From Pegea sp. RAD2-039 (Eukaryota > Chordata > Thaliacea > Salpida > Salpidae), in contig JAQGEQ010000284.1 of assembly GCA_034620365.1 (NCBI GenBank), positions 186,001 to 250,000 of the forward strand: a stretch of DNA of 64,000 bases. Direction: 5' to 3'. Positions 51,101-64,000 of the stretch are shown piece after piece. Position numbers and translations under genes: made by a program. Numbering within the stretch: the stretch's first letter is position 1; the number at the start of each line of letters is the position of its first letter. The notes beneath the pieces were generated by a model that was given only the letters and a program-made list of their open reading frames with translations, was not told where the DNA came from and ran no database searches.

Positions 51101-53048
51101 GTAAAAGGCACAAAAAGTTACAGACTCAAATAAAACAAATGTTTCATTAATCACACAGCATCAACAAGTTTCTGATAGAATATCGATTTGCTAATGATAT
51201 ATCTTCCACTGTGAATTCAGACACCGTCTATGAGTGGCAACAAAGAGGGTACTCATGTTGATGAGGATAGTATATGTCTTCATGTTATTCTCCTTATCCA
51301 AAGTCCCGCGTGTGCCACTTTTTTTGTTTAGTTTTGCCCTTCAACAAGTGAAGTACTTGTATGTTGGCGTCGTTCGTTTCAGTTAACCAATCAGTCTGTT
51401 GATTTATGTATTTGGAAAATAACAAGTTTAAATCGAGATTGAGTGGAAATTTTCAATGTTAAAAACGGAGTTGATGAAAACTAAACTGTTGGAATTACTT
51501 TATAAGAAGCCGACGAAAAAGTGATAAAATCAAATTTAAAAGATAAATATTTTTAAACATCAAATATTTTAAGCAAAATTATTTGATATTTGCTTTTTTA
51601 AAACTTAAATGGTTAAAGTATAAAAAGAAATCTGATAGCGTAAGATACATAAAAATGTTTTTAAGTCTTCTGTATCTTTACTAGCTTGATCTTATTGATA
51701 AATGATTTTTAAAATTGAAAAAGATGAATTGTTTTAAATTAAAGTATTTACTTTATATACAAAACTTCAAAATAGTCATTGTAAAGAGTAATATTAAATC
51801 CTTTTATTTCATCTCAAATTTTAGCTGAATAAATTTGATTATTTATATTTTCGAAATATTCAAATTGTTTAAGAAGTTCTTTTATAAAATAAATAATAAA
51901 ACTTAAAGCATTTTAGGAAACTTTAAATTTTTCGGGTAATAAATTATTTTACAATCATTTTTAACTAATAAAAGACAAATAAAATGTTTAATTTAAATCT
52001 TCAAGTATTTGAAAGTATTTCCAAAATGGCCAAATTTCTTTTTATTCAAATTACTCAAAAAAATGAACCAGTTTCAGAGACTTTAATTCTAAAATGACTT
52101 TCTAAAATTTGTTCGTTGCTTCCACCATCGTAAAAGCGCTTATCAGTTCTCCGTCCAGCTTTTTGTTGTCAACAAGGCTGAGAACGGACAAGCGAGCTTA
52201 CGAGGCATAATACCTTAAAAAAGATCTCATATTTCTTTAAACTTTTTACTAAACATATAAAGCAGACAACAATCATACAACAGAAGCGTTCTTCATGTAA
52301 CCATGTTTAAAACGGTTGTAAAATAAGGAAAAAAGATAGATAAGGACTTTCGAGTGTTCAATGCACCCTGTTACTATCGTGTGGCTCTAACTTAAAAAGA
52401 ACAGTTTTCAAGAGCTATTGTTAAACTGTCAGACTTCTGCTGGTTGGAAACAGTTTTTGCGGAAACTCAATTTTTGTTCGCGCGTTTTCTAAACTCATTT
52501 ATATTTACTTGGTACATTTGAAACAATTTTTTCTTTTGTGTTTTTTATCGACATTAGAAATTCTAAAATCGATTTTGTAAATATAAATAGATAATTAGGT
52601 TTTAATTCTTTTTAATATTAATTAAACTGTTTTTGAAATGAGATGAAAACTGAGATCACTTTCAATGATTATCAACCAAGTTTAGCGGTTTATTTATAAA
52701 TAATTGTTTAAAACAGAACATTTTTTATCTATTTTTTGTATCAAGAAAATGTTTGGAATTGTCTTTAGCGCCGTTTAGCGGAAATTACAATTAAACTTAA
52801 AGTTATCTAAACTGATCTAAGTCTACCTGCCAATAGGTTTATTATTTGTTCAAAATATTCTCAACAGAAACAGCTTAATGGTAAAAAATTATCATTTAAT
52901 GGATTAAAAAAACTAATTAAATAACTTTAAATAAAAAAACGCAGAAGTAAAAGTACTCTTAAGTTATCTATTTTGAAAAAAAACTTGTTTTTATGATTTT
53001 TATTTTAGAATATTTCACTTAATAAAACCAAATAAGAAAGAATGAAAA
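48187..53048. other. Long AT-rich gap with two GC-richer patches
   Basis: Nearly 5 kb without a supportable gene. ORFs at 49106-49288 and 49281-49469 are AT-driven. GC-richer patches at about 51180-51420 and 52110-52490 have no continuous frame or family match; the second contains a short imperfect inverted repeat around 52145-52190. Confidence 0.45.
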
Positions 53049-54427
53049 TCAGACAGCAACTGAAATATGAGGTGGAAGAGAGAAGGTAATCTGATCAGGA
53101 TTTAAGATTATGTCTTCAAATGAGAGTTCATCTAACTTCCAAGTCCAATAACGGATATAATGAACAAAAAACTCAAGATGCCACGCTTGAATATGATCTA
53201 GAAAAATTGAGATTGTTTCAAACATCAACAGATCCGATTTGATCTTACTCTGAGACTTCATTTTAAAGATAGTCCATAAAGATGAAGCCAAAACAGCATC
53301 ACTTCCAGCAATTCCTTCATTCAACAAACAGAATGCTGTAGCTGCTTCACTGTAGTAGTTCTTCATCTTCTTTCTAATCTCCAAGTTTTGTTTGATTGAG
53401 TCTTCAACTGCTTTGATTCTTGCAGCTACATCTTCCCAGAACATCACTAACATCGTTTGGAAGACTGTCTGATGAAATTAAAGAGCAACTTTAAAGATCT
53501 TGTTTGGTTTCTTGGAACTTTGACAATTTGGCTTTTTATCAAATTGGCACTAGATTCAAATAAGTATTTATTATTAGAAATAGAAGCTTTTATCTCTATG
53601 ATTACTAAAAATTATATTCAATTGTCATTATAGTTTCAGATATATTTAGTAGCAGAAACGTCAAATGAAATAAATATAAAGAATAAATGTATTTATAAGA
53701 AATGTAACACCAAAGAAATTACAAAGTTCAAACAAATTAATGAGTTTGGTAGAAAACCTACTTCACCGTCTTTCCCTTCTCTTCCTAGTCTTGCTGACAC
53801 TATCCAAATATGAATTGTCACCAAAGAGAACCAAATTACAAAAGAATCATTCAAAGATGTTTGTTTAGTGAGTTCATCTATAGGAGCCTTCAACAAGTTT
53901 CAAATAAAAACTTCATCTCATTTAAATATCTATTCTTTCATCATATAAAAATCACTTTAAACCAATATAATTTCAAAAATTGAAAACTATTTATCATAAA
54001 TTAGGTGTTCTATCTTGAAAATATTTAATTTTAAGCACTAATAATAATTGGATAGTTTTTAGAATCAACAAAATGAAAATAAAATTGAAAAATATAAATT
54101 AAAAAACTTTGAGTTTACTTTCATATAAATTCCATTTAAAAGTGACAAAGAAACTTTCATCAAATCAGACTTTGAATATTTAGAACCTGTAAGGTTTAAA
54201 CTGCTAAAAAAACTATTAGATGCATAAGTTCTATAATTGATGATATCTGAAGTTGAGGTGGTTTGAGGTGTTGATTTTGTTGTATTCTTTATCAAGAGAG
54301 TTGATTTGCTTCTTTCATTTCTTGTGATAATACTTGATGGTTGATAAACATTAAAATGATTTATAACTGAAGTGATATAAGGGTTTCTACACCAGATTAA
54401 TGCTTTGTTTCTATATAATGCCATCAT
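53049..54427 (-). CDS. UQCC1: Ubiquinol-cytochrome c reductase assembly factor 1 (CBP3 homologue)
   Basis: Mitochondrial chaperone for cytochrome b in complex III assembly. Exons 54119-54427, 53762-53887 and 53049-53468 are all phase 0 and give 284 residues (human 299). The first 65 residues are rich in Ser, Thr, Arg and Asn, as in a mitochondrial presequence. The domain starts LNLTGSKYSKSDLMKVSLSL, then SLNDSFVIWFSLVTIHIW with RLGREGKDGE. The last exon has MFWEDVAARIKAVE and LLNEGIAGSDAVLASSLW, matching the family blocks MWEDV--R and YDEGI--DD--LAAALWR. The C-terminal part diverges from vertebrates. Introns are 293 and 231 nt, longer than most here. The 120-residue ORF at 54065-54427 is exon 1 plus intron read-through. 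Identity rests on block pattern and size. Confidence 0.87.
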
Positions 54428-56328
54428 TAAAGTAACTGATTCTACAAAAATAAAATTTTGTAAATAAAATGCTTTTAATCATAAAAAATAAGATTCTTTA
54501 TTTTCATCAAGTTTAAATAATAAACCAAAATACTAAATTACTAATTATATTTATTATATTTGATTCAGAAATTAATACAGTTAAAGCATTATATTTTAAT
54601 ATATAAATTTATAGAACAAATTAAAAATTTATATATTATTTGATTGTATATTTTGTAAAGTTTTTGAAAAATTGTTTGTTTACAAAAAAAGAAAAAACTT
54701 GTTACACTGAATTTAAGCTAGACAAATTCAAAAAGTTTAATTATACAATTTATCTAATTTATTTCTTTTATATAAATGATATAATTATCAAAAAATAAAT
54801 ATTATATCACAGGTAAAATAACAGTTAACTTGAAAGTATAAACTAAATGAACAATAAAGTTAAATTATATAGAAGACTAAATAACATTTATAAATAATTT
54901 TAGCATAAAATAAATTCCCATAATAATAAATATTTTGAAATTATATAAAAAATAAAAGTAAATAAAATAATGATCAAAATTTATTTCGACTTAATAATGT
55001 AACAAAAGTACAATGTGAAAGCAAGGTTCGACATTCAAATCAAAATTGTGAAAAAGTACAAAAAGTCATTTGTAAAATATTAAAACGAAATGTAATAAAA
55101 AAATCTTGCTTATTGGATTAAAATAAATATTATAACAATATATAAGATTAGATTAAAAGTGTTCAAATTATATCAGGCTTAAAAATGGTTTTTGAATTAG
55201 TTGAAATCCTTAAAAGTAAATAATTTTAAGAAATTAGCAAAAACAGATAAATCAAAAAGTTTCTGATCAAAAATAAAATAAACCACATTTCTTGCACCAG
55301 ATTTTTTTCATTTTAAAATTTACATACTCCATATGATTTTATTTAAAATTTACCAACTTCACTTCTATCATAAATTTCGTTTAGCCAAAAATACATTTTT
55401 AAACTTTTTTGAACTGTTTTTGTATGATCTTTGCTTCAGATTGCTTAACCAATTAAATATTTAAAATAGCCGAAGCAGTAAACCGAAAACAAACTGAAAT
55501 TATGTGTTGAAAATGTGAAATAATCAAATTTATTATAAAGTATTGTATGTTAAATCAAAATTGTAATAGCCTAGTAAAAACTGATTAAGTCTTAAACTGA
55601 TTACAGGAATTTGTTTTTGTCATAATCTGTATAAGATCTGCTTGCAATAAACTTTAGTTTTTAATATTAGTGACGATTTCTTAATTCTTACATAAAAGTA
55701 CAAAAAAGAAATTTGAGTTAATACACTAATAGAAAAGAGATAATATAAATTAATTTAAAGATAATAAAGGTAGAAATGGATCTTTTAATTTTAGTAGAAC
55801 TCTTACGTTAATGGTGATCTCTATATAAAAATTAGCTTGTGATACAGGGATGATCTTATATTCAAACTTTTTATTATTATTGAATTATAAAAAGGTTTAA
55901 AAGTTTCCAGAAGAACTAATTACTATGAACTAGTACATCTAAGCTTTTAAAACTTGATTATAGAAATTTAAAAACCAAAAAGTTACCATCATATGCTTCA
56001 AGTTGATTTTTGTTTTACTATTTTCTATTGAGGTCCATAATTTGAAAATTTATTTTAGTTTTCTAAAGTTTTCTGGAAATTGAACTATGCGTTAGGGTAA
56101 ACTGAAAATCATTAAATTGCTATAAAGGTTTATAAGCAAAAAATACTTCAAACAAATTGAAACATCTAAACTTTCAATTTAAAATTTATTTTTAAATCTA
56201 TTCGTCATTTCTTTAGCTTTCTAATTTCTAATCAAAAAATTAACACAAAAAATATTTTTAATGAGTTGCATTTTTGGGGAACTCCCGAAAATTATAGTCT
56301 GTTTCCAGATCGAAGTTTTTCTTCAAAA
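54428..56328. other. AT-rich intergenic sequence between divergent genes
   Basis: 5' flanks of UQCC1 (-) and the JmjC gene (+). No other signal seen. Confidence 0.5.
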
Positions 56329-58340
56329 ATGACTCTTTATTGTATCAAACGTTTCTTTCTCTGCTTATTAATTATTTCAGTATTTTCTAATGAATTAGAA
56401 GATAGAAGTAAGTTAGAGTCAAATGATTGGAACACAGATGATTTAGATGAAGATCCTTCAAATAACGAAGCGTTACCAGGACACCTTGAACCATTAGGAT
56501 CAAATATCGTTCCATTGAAAGTATTAGAAAGAAATGATTTTCCAAATCCTTTAGAGTTTTTTGATGATTATGTTAAACTTTCGAAACCAGTAGTAATGAG
56601 AGATGTAGCCAAAATATATCCAAGTTTCAAGCGACTGTCTAATGATACTTACTTAAGGTTTGTTTTCTTTTTTCTATTTTTCTATCATAAATAATTTAAA
56701 ATTAGATAAAAATTTATACAAATTTTTGTGTTTATTTACGAATTTAATAAATATAAACCGAAACATCTGTTTAATCAGATTCTCCAAACTTCTTTTTCAA
56801 TTTTTAAACCTTTTATTTTATAGACTTAAATATGGAAAGTGGAAAGTAGAAGTTGAACAATCAAAAAATGAAAGTTTTAATCGTTTTAATTATAACACCA
56901 GGCTCTCAAAATTTTTAAAGATTTATAAAACTGAAGATGTAGTCCTTGTTTCTGACATGCAACATCCAAAAAAGATTACCAGTGATTATTACTTTTGTAT
57001 TTATTTATATTATAACTTTTCATTTTATTTATGGTAACCGCAAATATTTTGATTTTTTACATAAATGATTAATTAAAATTATTTAATTAAATTTATTAAT
57101 TAAATTAACATAAATGATTATGTCAGAATGTACAAACTTTGAGACAATTCGCTATATTCACAATATTAGTTTTCAGAGATGTTAAAAATAGATTTGAATT
57201 TATTTTAGAGGAAGTCTACCTACCTAGGTGCTTGATGTGCGCTGATTATCTGCGTGGGATTAATAGCTGTGCTATGTGGTTTTCTTCCGGTTCAACTACA
57301 TCTCACATTAGACGGGAAATGGATTTTGAGCAGTTCATTTGCCAGTATGATGGAAAAACAACTTATAAATTAGCAAATAAGGTATTTAAAAATCATCAAA
57401 ATTTAAAAGATTTTCACATAAATCTTTCTGAAGAATCACGCTCATCTAATCAAATTAAATGATGATGGATTCTCTAAAGTTGATACAGAACGTGTTAATA
57501 TGACAGAATCTCCTAATCTGTCCAAAGTTCCTTGGTATCAAGTACAGTTATCACCCGGTGATTGTCTTTACATTCCATTTAGGTTTGTTCATTTTCAGTT
57601 CTTTTTTAGATTAAACTTCTAGAGATGATTTTGTTTTTCTTTTAGATGGTTTTATCAATCTAATACGGAAAACTTTCGAAATATGAGAATAAAAACGTTC
57701 TACCATCCTATCATTGAATTATTTTCACGTAAAGGTTGTATAAAGAAAATGAAAAAAGTCCCTCAAAAAGCACCTTGGTCGAAACTTACAGCAGTTCATG
57801 AAGATTTAGCTAATAAGTAAATTGTTTATACCTCTTAAATTTCTAAAATTACTTTTTATTGAAATACTTAGAAAGAAATTGATAGCTTTGTTTGTCGACG
57901 TTCCACAACCATTTGATAAACAAGCTTTTTATGAAACTATTTTGGTGAATTTACAAATAGGAACACATGTTGACCAACAGACAGTAAGTTAACTCTAAAC
58001 TCTGAACTCAAAATTCATTTGTTTGAAAGTTCAATCTTTTTTTCAACATTAGCAACAAAAAATGAAATTTAATCAATTTTTAACTCAAATTGAAAAATAT
58101 TTTGAGTTTAATCTTCTGTTAAACTTCTTTTTAAAACAGATTTTTAAAGTTTTTGATGAAATTGATGAAGATAAGAATGGACTTGTTAGGTATTTAGATG
58201 TTTACAAGACTGAAGATGATAAATTACTTCCAATCTTTGACTTGATGCATGGAGTAAAACAGGAATCTTTAGAATTACTTCAACAATTTCACGATGAGCA
58301 TAAAAAGACAAAAAAAGTAAAACAGAAAGAAGAACTTTAA
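56329..58340 (+). CDS. Secretory-pathway JmjC-like protein with EF-hand, probable pseudoenzyme
   Basis: The N-terminal signal peptide MTLYCIKRFFLCLLIISVF is followed by an acidic stretch. LPGHLEPLGSNIVPLKVL and KLSKPVVMRDVAKIYPSF match the start of a family of animal JmjC proteins. The cupin core has MWFSSGSTTSHIRREMDF and LSPGDCLYIPFRWFYQSN. The usual Fe(II) ligands HxD...H are not there: HIR stands at the first site and Tyr where the second His is expected, so no hydroxylase or demethylase activity is likely. Near the C-terminus IFKVFDEIDEDKNGLVRYLD is a calcium-binding EF-hand loop. The tail is lysine-rich. Sure exons: 56329-56657, 56825-about 57000, about 57170-57381, 57434-57582, 57646-57816, then three more ending at 58340. 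The join between exons 2 and 3 is not certain. One intron is 52 nt. Confidence 0.8.
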
Positions 58341-60536
58341 ATTTAAAAATAATCAATTTTAGAAAAGTTTGTAAATAAAAACCAATTCAATATTATCTCA
58401 GATTTATTTATTAAAATGTTCAACTATTGTCTGTGAATTTTCACAAATAGCTTTTTCATATAATTTAATTCTTTATTCTTTGTAGATTTTTCTTGTGAGC
58501 TTGAACAGAATAATTTTTATGTAAACGGATAAATAAGATTGTAAACTTTTATGTTTGAATTTGAAAGAAAAGATAGTTATATCTAAATTGTCTAATCACT
58601 TTTTGCTCGACAAAAAGCTTTAAAATATCTTAAAATACTTTAGGATTTTAAAAATAGTCTTTATTGAAAATATATTTTTGAGAGTTAAATATGCCCATGA
58701 AATAAACTTTGTAGAATTTCAAAATTTGGTTTTCAAATGATTTATAATTGAATTTTAAGTTAGCTTCATTACTTCTTTTGTGTTTGTATTGAAAATAAAA
58801 CTCGAATTTTCGTTTATTATTAGAATCATTTATTTTTGAGTCTTTAAAAATAATCAGCAAAATCTTGCCTAATACCCAAACTCATTATTAAACGCAAATT
58901 GATATTTTTTATATCTTAATTTTCTATAACTATTCAGATTGAAAAGTTTTTTAACTGCTGCAAAAAGCAAACAAATGAATTATTAACCTTGCACAAGCAG
59001 GTACTAGCTGTAAAATTTTATTGCGTGTTCTAAAAACACTTTTAAGTGTAACAAAAAGATTAGATAATACCTTTGTGAGTTATATTACTAAAAACATCTG
59101 TAGTTCAGGTTATGGTTTATGTTTTATTCGATTTATTATTTCAAAAATGATAACTGAATATATAAATTATATATATATATATAAGTTAAAATTTAATTTA
59201 GTTTAGTAAATTTGGTTATTCAAATAATTGGTTCTGAATTTGCAAATTTTGCAAAAAAATTTCAGACTTAACACAAAAGCAAATTATTTTTAAAGTTTTA
59301 ATAATTTCGCAGAATTTTCAAAATTACTTTTGACAAATTTGTCGTTTGGATCTTGCTAGAGATAATGATGATACAAATATTATCTAGCTCTCATTTTTTT
59401 GTTTTTGGTAAATAACGGTTTCTTAGTTTGTAGACAGTAACTTAATAAAACTCGATTTTAAAGTTTACTCCGAATTTAAAATGTTCTTTATTTTGTACAG
59501 AACATTACCACTTTATAATTTTGTTTTAGTCAGCAAAAATAAATTTAACTATGAGTACATAAATATATCAAAATCTTAAAAAGTAATTTGTGATTTTTTT
59601 ATAATTATAAACAGTTTAATATAAAATAACTCAAGATATATTTACATAAATTACTAATCTTTCAATATTTTCCAAAATTTAATCTATCTTGCAACAAAAC
59701 TAAACCTTTTGGAATCGTTTAAAGAAGTTTAATCTTTAGTAAAAGTCCTGTAGTTAAGCCACCTTCGTCTAAGCTACTTTAATTTATAAAACTCTTAGAT
59801 CAATTTTTTTGTTTGAGTTAAGGATAATAGAAAAGTTTAAAATATTGTATATAAGGTCAAATTCAATAAATGAGCCTTTCATTAAATTTTGTAATTGATT
59901 TTATCAAAATTAAATTAAAAATTATAATAAATTTTTTTGATTTTTATTAGTTGTGTTTGTAGGTTAAAAATTAATAATTCAATTTGGAAACTCTGTTTGG
60001 AAATACAATTAGTTTGTTAGTGATGACTTTATTTAGACTTTTGTTATTTTTGAAAGTGTTTTTTAAAACTGAAAGTTGATTTTTTAAGACTATTTCTTTG
60101 TTTATTATTTGCATTTCTTTTCTAATCTATTTTTTGATAAATTATTTTATTACAAAAAAGTTTTATATTAAAAGTTATTAAATGAAGTAATTTTTTTAAT
60201 ATTACTTTTTCTGTCTATCGAACTTTTTAAGTTAGTCTTCCTGAATCTGAAAGACTTGAATCAAATTATTAAAAAGAATTATTTCTTACAATTATGAACT
60301 TTAAAAAAATCAAATTTTTAGTTTAATAACTTTTAAGATTTCAACAAACAACCATTTCTTCATCATCTAAATTTTATCTAGAATTTTTTTTTAATGATTA
60401 AATCCTTTTTACGTTTATTTTATGAAATATTATTAAACGCTTTTTATCATTCTCTGGAAATTTTAAACTATTTTGCGTCTCGTTGAAGTTTTATAAAAAA
60501 ATAAAAAAATCTAAATTCTAGCCTCAATAACTTCAC
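58341..60536. other. AT-rich intergenic sequence
   Basis: 3' flank of the JmjC gene and 5' flank of MZB1. A short (AT)n run lies near 59168-59182. No coding signal. Confidence 0.5.
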
Positions 60537-61230
60537 ATGAATATCATTTTAATCTTATTTATTTCGATCGGATCTTTTGTATCTGCCCAGCTCGGTAAAA
60601 GTACAATTACGAGCAACAAAGATAGCAGTTTAGGATCGATCAAGTTTGGTCCTCCTGATCTTAATGATGATGAGTCCCATTATTCTCATGTGCCTGCAGA
60701 TCTAAGATGTGATGCTTGTACAGCAATTGTTAACCGATTTTCTCATTCATTACAAGTTAGTAAAATAGAAAAACAAAATTTCAGTTTGAAAATAATTTCA
60801 ATTTTTGCTCCTCAGAAAAAAATTGATTTATATCCAAGTGTAAAAGATGGAAATAAAAATTTAAATGAGTCTCAACTTATTGAGATCTTTGATAAAATTT
60901 GCTCTGATAGGGAATGGAATTCTTATGGATTAAAAGAAGTTGATGGTGTTAAAAGAATCACTTATCCTGATAGTGATATTAATAAAATCCCAGGAATTAC
61001 TCAAGCTGGTGGTCAGTGGCCACAAAGGTATTTGTTACTTTTATTAATGAAGATGACAATTTATCTTTTGAATCAGATTTTCTAAAATGTGTTATGAGTT
61101 TTTGGGCGAATTTGATGAAGAGGAACTCTATAATGAGTATCGATTACATTTGGAGATTGGTCTTCATAAAACTCTCTGCACAAAATTTTGTAAATCAAAT
61201 AAAAAAAGAAGGAATAAAAAAGAGTTATAA
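60537..61230 (+). CDS. MZB1: MZB1/pERp1-like ER-resident saposin-fold protein
   Basis: Homologue of the ER chaperone cofactor MZB1 (pERp1), which helps oxidative folding of secretory proteins. The signal peptide is residues 1-18 (MNIILILFISIGSFVSAQ). Then come an acidic segment, HVPADLRCDACTAIVNRF, DREWNSYGLKEVDGVKRIT, GGQWPQR and FSKMCYEFLGEFDEEELYN, which match human MZB1 blocks one by one (HMPAHLRCDAC, NWQDYGVREVDQVKRLT, GGPWPTR, CLHYLGEFGEDQIYE). Cysteines sit at the expected places, including the CxxC. The end is KKEL, a KDEL-type ER retrieval signal. Three exons: 60537-60755, 60816-61028 and 61078-61230; 194 residues, close to the human length. The first intron (60 nt) is open and in frame, so an ORF to 61085 wrongly includes it and misses the true third exon. 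The second intron is 49 nt. Confidence 0.92.
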
Positions 61231-62695
61231 AATTAAAAAAATCTTTTTACTGTTTCATACAGAATTTAATTTTAAAGATTAATTTGAAATATTTTGAAAA
61301 TGTTTCTATAAATTTTACTGATTCAATGTTTAAAGATATTTATTTCCATCTTTTTTGTTATTTAGTTTTAATTTTGTTTATTTACTTGATGAATAAAAAT
61401 TATTTACCATCTCTTCATCCAACAATTAGTTCTTCGAGATCTAAACAGGCTAAACATTACTAAAAAATAAAAGTTAATAGTTTCATAAAAAGTTTAATAG
61501 TTATTAGGGAAGATTATTTTGGAATATCTCCAGAAATTATTATTCAAAAATCATTAGAAAAGTGACAGTAAAATGACAACGTCGATATTTTACAAAAAAA
61601 TTCTGATAACAACGAAGTTTTGCTTCGTCAAGTCAGCGATTGTGACAAATATATATCTTCAAGATGCTTTATAGATTTTATACGTTGCTAATCAGGAAAA
61701 GAAATCTTGTTTTAGACAGAGGATCAAAAAACCATAACTGACACCACGACTGAATCCAGCAATCTACCAACTCTACGCTGTTCGAAAAAGATGAAAGTTT
61801 AGACTTTTCTTATTTTAGTAGCAGCCTACTATCTTGATAGAATGAGTTTTTATACTCCTGATGCTTCTAGGCTCCAATTGAAATCTTTTTGAACAAATAG
61901 ATACCATCGAATGACTTCAAGAGGTTGTGCTGATGTTAGTAAACAACGATAAGATGTTAGGAACATTGTTAGTTCTATTTTACGAAGACTTAAGAGCTCA
62001 AAATTAGATATTTTAAAGAAGTAAAATAACTGAGGTGTTTTCATTCAATAAATAAATCTTAAAAGTAATTATCCATTTTTAAACTTCACTTTTCATTAAG
62101 CGCCTCTATCTCACTTGACAAGAAGCTACATGATTCAATAAACTGAATAAGATTCGAGAAAAAAGATTCCTTCGCGAGTGAAAAGCTCTAGAAAAGAGCC
62201 GATGACTCTTAGAAATTGTGACAAAGCGCGCTGTGTACTTCTTAGATTTTTTTATCATTTACTCTATTCTTGCTAAATTGTCTTTTTACTGTTACTTATT
62301 GTTAATAAGCTTATCGTGAATGTTGTGAAGTGAACTACTTTTAATCTTTCATATGATTAAAACATATCTAACATCTGTGATAAGAGGAACAAAAAGACAT
62401 TTTAGAAAACTTTTAATATTGAAACTCTTAAATTAGTTGCTGAACCAAATTTGATGATTATTTCTTCAAGCATTTTATGAATTATGATTTTCGAATTTAT
62501 TAAATCTCAAATTAAATTATAATCACAAAGAATTGAATGAGAATAAATATCAAGAAATATGATTGAAAGTAGAAAACAATATATTAAATTACAGCTAAAA
62601 ATACTTTGAAAGAAGAAACTTATTATTGAATTATAAATGTTAGATATTCAGAAAGAAGTTTTGATTATTTTAAGCAATTTATATTCTTCAAATAC
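61231..62695. other. Intergenic region with a GC-richer patch
   Basis: From about 61590 to 62230 the base composition is less AT-rich and short ORFs appear on both strands, without a family match or consistent frame. The rest is AT-rich. This may be a decayed gene or element. Confidence 0.4.
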
Positions 62696-64000
62696 TTAAG
62701 CTGTAGTTTCAATCATATTTTCATAATTGTTATTCTTCATAATCAACTTCAATTTGGTTTTCTTATTGATGCAACTATAAAGAAAATCATAATTAAAACT
62801 TAGAGCTAGTTATCAAGATCTAATATTATGAATTATTTCATTGACTTACATAAAAACCAAGAAAACAGAAGAATAAATAGAAGCTGCCAGGATGAAAACA
62901 GTTTGACGAAAATTAGAAACTGTAGCACTATAAGTCTCGTTAAATATAAGTGACCCAATTAATTCAGCTACAGACTGACAAACAGCAGTCAACGCAAATA
63001 CTGCTCCTTGATCGTCAGCACAAGTCAAGCAAGAAACGATATTTCTAAAGATGATTACAGGTAGTGTTGATAAGCAACCAACAATGATACCTGTTGATAG
63101 AAAAGTCATCTTGAATAGATTATATATAAATAAATGTAAAAATTCTATAAGATAAACTGAGCTTCAGAAATTATTAAATCGAAATATTTCAAGATGATCT
63201 CATATTGAAGATTTTATGGATTTTATGAATCGTATAAGATCAGAATAAAGATTTAAGCTTGTTATGGATTTCCACTTCAGTTTTTATCGATGAAACAAAA
63301 AACACTTTTAACAACTTAAAATAAAAACTTTTTAGAAAAAAATTTAATTTTAAATGAAAAAATGATAATTAATTGCTCTAGAAAACTTATTAAAAAATAA
63401 TCAGATTTCTTACCTACAAATATCAACCAGGTTTTAGTGGCAAATGCATAAAAAAATAAGCAAGCAACTTCAGATAAAACTCCAGAAGCAAGTAAGCTTA
63501 TGACAGGAACTTTACCATTTAATAATTTTACAACCAAACAAGTTATCAAAGAACAACTCACAAGCAGAGCCTGTGAATATCTGTAAAAAGTTTATCTTTA
63601 AAAAGGAACTACAAATATTCAGGAAGTGTAAATGTACCCGATATAACTAGATTGCCAACACAAGGGAAAGCTTTTTTCATATATTATCACAACATCTAAT
63701 ATTCCATTAAATGTAACTAAATTCAAAAATAAGCAGAACAAAATACTGATGGTGACAAGAACATTATTGTCATGGTTCCGAACATAAAACCAGATGTTTG
63801 TAAATGGTCCACATGTAAATAATTGTCTAAAAAATAGATTTCATTCAAAAGAAATTAGTTTAGAAGTTGATGTTTACTTCATGCGTTGAATAAAGTTATA
63901 ATTTCGTCTACTAGCTTCAACAGATTCACCAAGCCAAAAAATGATGTACAACAAACACAGAAGAGTTAGAACCAAAAGGAACCACATCGGGCTTTCGTAA
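62696..64000 (-). CDS. SLC46-family proton-coupled transporter, 3' part
   Basis: Partial: the 5' exons lie beyond the window. Membrane transporter of the major facilitator fold, family of the proton-coupled folate transporter. The window opens inside an exon with MWFLLVLTLLCLLYIIFWLG (a membrane helix). The next reads WFYVRNHDNNVLVTISILF then CWQSSYIGYSQALLVSCSL. The SLC46 mark SCLTCADDQGAVFALTAVCQS follows (pattern V---EQGAVFA in the family), with LIGSLIFNETYSAT. A short last exon, INKKTKLKLI to ETTA, gives a cytosolic tail; the stop is at 62696-62698. I see five exons here. I place it in SLC46 by the D/EQGAVFA block and the helix layout; the substrate is not inferable. Confidence 0.87.

Overview
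The window is nuclear DNA from an invertebrate animal with a very AT-rich genome (about 25-28% G+C by eye). Genes have many exons with GT...AG introns. Most introns are tiny, 46-52 nt, with a few of several hundred to 1,400 nt. Animal-specific families (SOCS, conventional PKC with C1-C1-C2-kinase, PTEN, class A GPCR, MZB1, SLC46) fix it as metazoan. I cannot name the phylum from this sequence.

Layout. 1-2709 is AT-rich and empty to my eye. An SLC38 amino acid transporter (+) occupies 2710-7140. It converges on an intronless ORF with a death-domain-like C-terminus (-, 7776-8552), followed by a SOCS7-like gene (-, 9760-11088). A gene-poor stretch (11.1-15.4 kb) carries a 113-bp tandem repeat and one copy of a dispersed coding-like repeat. 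Next come an unrecognised proline-rich adaptor, possibly CABIT-type (+, about 15.48-17.50 kb), and, tail to tail with it, RFC3 (-, 17566-19641), which holds a LINE relic in its one long intron. 19.6-23.7 kb contains a second LINE relic and a GC-rich island. Then follow a metal-dependent amidohydrolase (+, 23666-25300), conventional PKC (+, 28371-32393), a long AT-rich gap with a possible decayed gene near 36.2-37.1 kb, and an intronless PTEN (+, 41169-42377). After 2.5 kb of repeats and low-confidence exons come an atypical class A GPCR (-, 45862-48186), UQCC1 (-, 53049-54427), a JmjC/EF-hand protein with an ER signal (+, 56329-58340), MZB1 (+, 60537-61230), and the 3' part of an SLC46 transporter (-, 62696 to the window edge).

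The genes do not form an operon or pathway. SOCS7, PKC and PTEN all act in receptor and lipid signalling, but nothing suggests that their closeness is functional. MZB1 and the JmjC protein both look like ER-lumen proteins; RFC3 is replicative and UQCC1 mitochondrial.

The most striking signal is not a gene. The palindrome TGACGTCA (the full CRE/ATF site), often extended to GATGACGTCATC and longer, occurs 28 times by my count. Twenty of these lie in 2.5 kb around PTEN, including inside its coding sequence, and five lie in the small introns of the PKC gene. By hand estimate about 0.4 would be expected in 64 kb at this composition.
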